DNA from: Pseudomonadota bacterium
Lineage (GTDB): Bacteria; Pseudomonadota; Gammaproteobacteria; Steroidobacterales; Steroidobacteraceae
Direction: 5' to 3'
Length of the DNA: 7,337 nucleotides
Assembly: GCA_003242275.1 (NCBI GenBank)
Contig: QGUX01000182.1
Span: 1 to 7,337 of the forward strand
Shown: piece after piece, positions 5,673 to 7,337 of the stretch
Layout: each line of letters begins with the position of its first letter
Numbering within the stretch: position 1 is the first letter of the stretch
Made by a program: the position numbers and the translations under genes
Notes under the pieces: generated by a model
Databases searched by the model: none
What the model saw: only the letters and a program-made list of their open reading frames with translations
Told to the model about the DNA's origin: nothing

Positions 5673-6920
5673 TCAGCCGCGGCGGAACAGCGGGCGGATG
5701 AGCCGCCGGTACGCCAGTGCCAGTCCGGTGTAGACGAGGAAACAGGCGGCCAGCGAGGCCAGTCCCGCGATGGTCTGGCCGATCACGCCGTACTGCTCGC
5801 CGGTGTGCACGAAGCGGAACCAGGTGCGGGCCCGCTGGCCCGGGGATTGCGGTGCGGCCGCGGTGGCACCGGAGTCGGACATCACGCGCGCATCGGCGGT
5901 GGAAAGCTGCAGCGTGCGGCGGGGAGGGCGGCGCCCGCTCGAGCGCAATTCCACCTGCACGTCCACGTGATCACCGCGCACGGCCACGGGCAGGGTGATG
6001 CGCTGCCAGTCAGGCACCGCGGCAGCGGCCGCGTCGAAGAGCTGCTGCAGGCTGGCGCGCACCTCGGGCGCCGGCGCGGCGGCCGGACCATCGGCCACCG
6101 CCGCGACACTGCCGCCGCCGCGGCCTTCGCCTCCGTCCCGCGGTGCGCGCTGGACCGGCACCTCGCCACCGCGTGCACCGGCGCCGGCGGGACCAGCCGG
6201 TGGACCCCCACGTCCCGGCGGCTGCTCGCCGAAGGCCGCGTACACGAGATTGCTCGCCCAGGGAAAGGAGATCACCGCGCCCGACACGGCGATCAGGAAC
6301 AGCGGCACCAGCATCCAGATGCCGAACACGTGGTGCCAGTTGAAGTCGCGCACCTTGGCATTGACGTACCTGCGCTGGAACAGCAGCAGGCCGCGCACCG
6401 TGCGCCAGCGCCACACCGCGGGCAGCCACAGGTACAGGCCGCTGGCGATGATGAACACGAACAGCAGGTTGCTGTAGTCGATCAGCGTGGCGCCGACGCC
6501 GCTGGTGCTGCCGCCCAGCCAGCGATGCCAGCTCTTCATCTTCGACATGAAGCCGCGGGTGCCCGCCGCGGCATCCTCGATGGCGCGACCGCTGTACGGA
6601 TCGAGCAGCGCCGCGGTCTGCCGCCCCGCGCTCACCGACACCGGCGCCCCGGCATCGGCGTCGATGACCAGTGACAGCCGGTCGTTGCCCGGCGCGGCCG
6701 AGAGGGCCGCGGCGGCCAGTTCGTCGACGGTCAGCCGGGCCTGGCCGGGGGTGGGGGCGACGTGGTTGCGGCGCGCCGCCGCCTCGGTCATCTGCCGCTC
6801 GTAGGTGAGCATCACCCCGGTGGCGGACATGATCAGGATGAACACGCCGGCGAGGACGCCCGAGGTGAGGTGCATCCAGAAGAGGACCTTGCGGAACAGC
6901 GATCCGGGGATGGGGCTCAT
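5673..6920 (-). CDS. PepSY-domain transmembrane protein (PiuB/FoxB-like)
   Basis: This 415-residue inner-membrane protein has four hydrophobic helices, near 13-38, 149-169, 195-219 and 380-403. Two periplasmic PepSY-type segments lie between helices 1 and 2 (about 60-115, with TVDELAAAALSA) and helices 3 and 4 (about 286-345). Conserved histidines near the helices are His17 (WMHLTSG), His132 (WHRWLGG), His196/His197 (NWHHVFG) and His372 (FVHTGEQYG), the pattern expected for haem-bearing members of this family, some of which reduce ferric siderophores. Residues about 231-285 are a Gly/Pro/Ala-rich linker. I start at the ATG at 6920 because ATGs further upstream lie in the Fur box, the promoter or the neighbouring gene's terminator. 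A Fur box just upstream suggests induction under iron limitation. The exact substrate is unknown, and no TonB receptor lies in the window. Confidence 0.85.
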   Translation of the reverse strand: MSPIPGSLFRKVLFWMHLTSGVLAGVFILIMSATGVMLTYERQMTEAAARRNHVAPTPGQARLTVDELAAAALSAAPGNDRLSLVIDADAGAPVSVSAGRQTAALLDPYSGRAIEDAAAGTRGFMSKMKSWHRWLGGSTSGVGATLIDYSNLLFVFIIASGLYLWLPAVWRWRTVRGLLLFQRRYVNAKVRDFNWHHVFGIWMLVPLFLIAVSGAVISFPWASNLVYAAFGEQPPGRGGPPAGPAGAGARGGEVPVQRAPRDGGEGRGGGSVAAVADGPAAAPAPEVRASLQQLFDAAAAAVPDWQRITLPVAVRGDHVDVQVELRSSGRRPPRRTLQLSTADARVMSDSGATAAAPQSPGQRARTWFRFVHTGEQYGVIGQTIAGLASLAACFLVYTGLALAYRRLIRPLFRRG

Positions 6921-6950
6921 GCGGGAGGGGATCCGGTTCTGGTTGTTGTC

Positions 6951-6974
6951 GCAAATGATAATAAAACTCATTTG
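6951..6974 (-). promoter_or_regulatory. Fur box upstream of the PepSY gene
   Basis: On the plus strand GCAAATGATAAT is followed by AAAACTCATTTG. The outer arms CAAATGA (6952-6958) and TCATTTG (6968-6974) are perfect inverted repeats, and the left half equals the AATGATAAT core of the Fur consensus. It overlaps the predicted -10 and lies 30 nt before the start codon, a typical position for iron-dependent repression. Confidence 0.8.
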
Positions 6975-6984
6975 TTTCCGGCAA
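6958..6984 (-). promoter_or_regulatory. Predicted promoter of the PepSY gene
   Basis: On the reverse strand, -35 TTGCCG (6984 to 6979) and -10 TATTAT (6963 to 6958) are 15 nt apart, slightly short. The -10 lies inside the Fur box, so bound Fur would block polymerase. The start point would be about 6951. The -35 also lies in a small CCGGC/GCCGG inverted repeat (6978-6990). Confidence 0.45.
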
Positions 6985-7011
6985 AGCCGGTGACCGTCTT
7001 CTTCAGCCCCC

Positions 7012-7041
7012 AAAAGAAAAACGCCGCGCAGGGCGCGGCGT
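7012..7041 (-). terminator. Intrinsic terminator of the lipoprotein gene
   Basis: On the reverse strand ACGCCGCGC-CCT-GCGCGGCGT forms a perfect 9-bp GC-rich stem (7041 to 7021) followed at once by TTTTCTTTT (7020 to 7012). It begins 26 nt after the lipoprotein stop codon and is a textbook rho-independent terminator. It isolates the following PepSY gene from lipoprotein transcription. Confidence 0.93.
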
Positions 7042-7067
7042 CTTTCCATCGAAGTTGAAGCTTGCGC

Positions 7068-7337
7068 TTACTTCGAAACCGAACGCTGGAACATCCGGTC
7101 GATCTTGGCGTTCAGGTCGTTCACGCCGGTCTGCGCAGCCTGGGCGGCAGCCAGGGCCTGGTTCGCCGTGTTCTGCGCGGCGTCGGCCTTGGACGAAGCA
7201 GCCTGAGCGGCGGAAGCGGCATTCGCAGCGGTACGATCGGCCTTCAGAGCGGCCACATCAGAGGACAGCGTGCCCACCTGGCTCTTCAGGCTGTCGATGT
7301 CCGCCTGCAGCGGCTTCAGGTCCGTGCAACCCGCCAG
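7068..7337 (-). CDS. Lpp/OprI-like alanine-zipper outer-membrane lipoprotein (5' end cut off)
   Basis: The open frame enters from the right window edge and gives LAGC followed by TDLKPLQADIDSLKSQ, so the lipobox is visible with the acylated Cys at 7326-7328, but the signal peptide lies outside the window. The mature part is 86 residues. It has a heptad-like Leu/Val start, then a long Ala-rich stretch (NAASAAQAASSKADAAQNTA and on) typical of trimeric alanine-zipper lipoproteins such as Lpp and OprI. It ends DRMFQRSVSK; the final Lys could be the point of covalent linkage to peptidoglycan, as in Lpp. Such proteins tether the outer membrane to the cell wall and are very abundant, which fits the strong terminator. 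Codon choice is less GC-extreme than in neighbouring genes (many GCA/GCC mixes, AAG, CAG), consistent with high expression. Confidence 0.87.
   Translation of the reverse strand: MAGCTDLKPLQADIDSLKSQVGTLSSDVAALKADRTAANAASAAQAASSKADAAQNTANQALAAAQAAQTGVNDLNAKIDRMFQRSVSK

Noticed and set aside
5205..6674. 489-codon forward open frame opposite the PepSY gene
   Set aside because: Runs antisense across three reverse-strand genes; its composition is low-complexity Arg/Gly/Ala/His and it has no family signature.
6921..7049. Longer N-terminus for the PepSY protein from ATGs at 7049 or 6971
   Set aside because: It would overlap the lipoprotein terminator, the predicted promoter and the Fur box; homology and the first membrane helix start only after 6920.

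Overview
The window comes from a high-G+C gammaproteobacterium. The evidence is the gene order: rne (reverse), rluC (forward), the YceF-type maf gene (reverse), yceD (forward), rpmF (forward), fabH (forward). This is the enterobacterial rne-rluC-yceF-yceD-rpmF-fab neighbourhood with the same orientations. An Lpp/OprI-like alanine-rich lipoprotein and a Pseudomonas-like Fur box fit the same class. The exact lineage cannot be read from the sequence; a Xanthomonadales/Nevskiales-type organism is a guess.

Left part (1-2260): the first 14 codons of RNase E lie at the left edge on the reverse strand, behind a non-coding leader of about 360 nt that can fold into hairpins. rne and rluC appear to fire from one bidirectional promoter whose two -10 hexamers overlap. 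rluC (23S rRNA pseudouridine synthase) has an extra basic tail that runs 125 bp into the convergent maf gene, a nucleotide pyrophosphatase of the YceF group. A second nearly symmetric -10 element sits between maf and yceD.

Middle part (2258-4061): yceD (rRNA/ribosome-linked DUF177), rpmF (ribosomal protein L32) and fabH (start of fatty acid synthesis) run forward. plsX, which normally lies between rpmF and fabH, is absent; a 75-bp spacer with two perfect hairpins stands in its place. fabD, fabG and acpP do not follow fabH either. A convergent transporter gene follows instead.

Right part (4052-7337, all reverse strand): read in transcription order from the right edge, there is an Lpp/OprI-like lipoprotein with a strong intrinsic terminator, then a Fur box and promoter, a four-helix PepSY-domain membrane protein, a small YbjQ-family protein lacking an internal block of about 40 residues, and a divergent Nramp-family transporter without the canonical metal-binding motifs. 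The last three genes may form a metal- or iron-linked cluster, because no clear terminator separates them.

Most of the window is ordinary conserved housekeeping DNA. The points most worth a second look are the shortened YbjQ next to the atypical Nramp protein, the loss of plsX from the fab cluster, and the symmetric promoter and structured leader of rne. I found no CRISPR array, insertion sequence, tRNA or rRNA gene.
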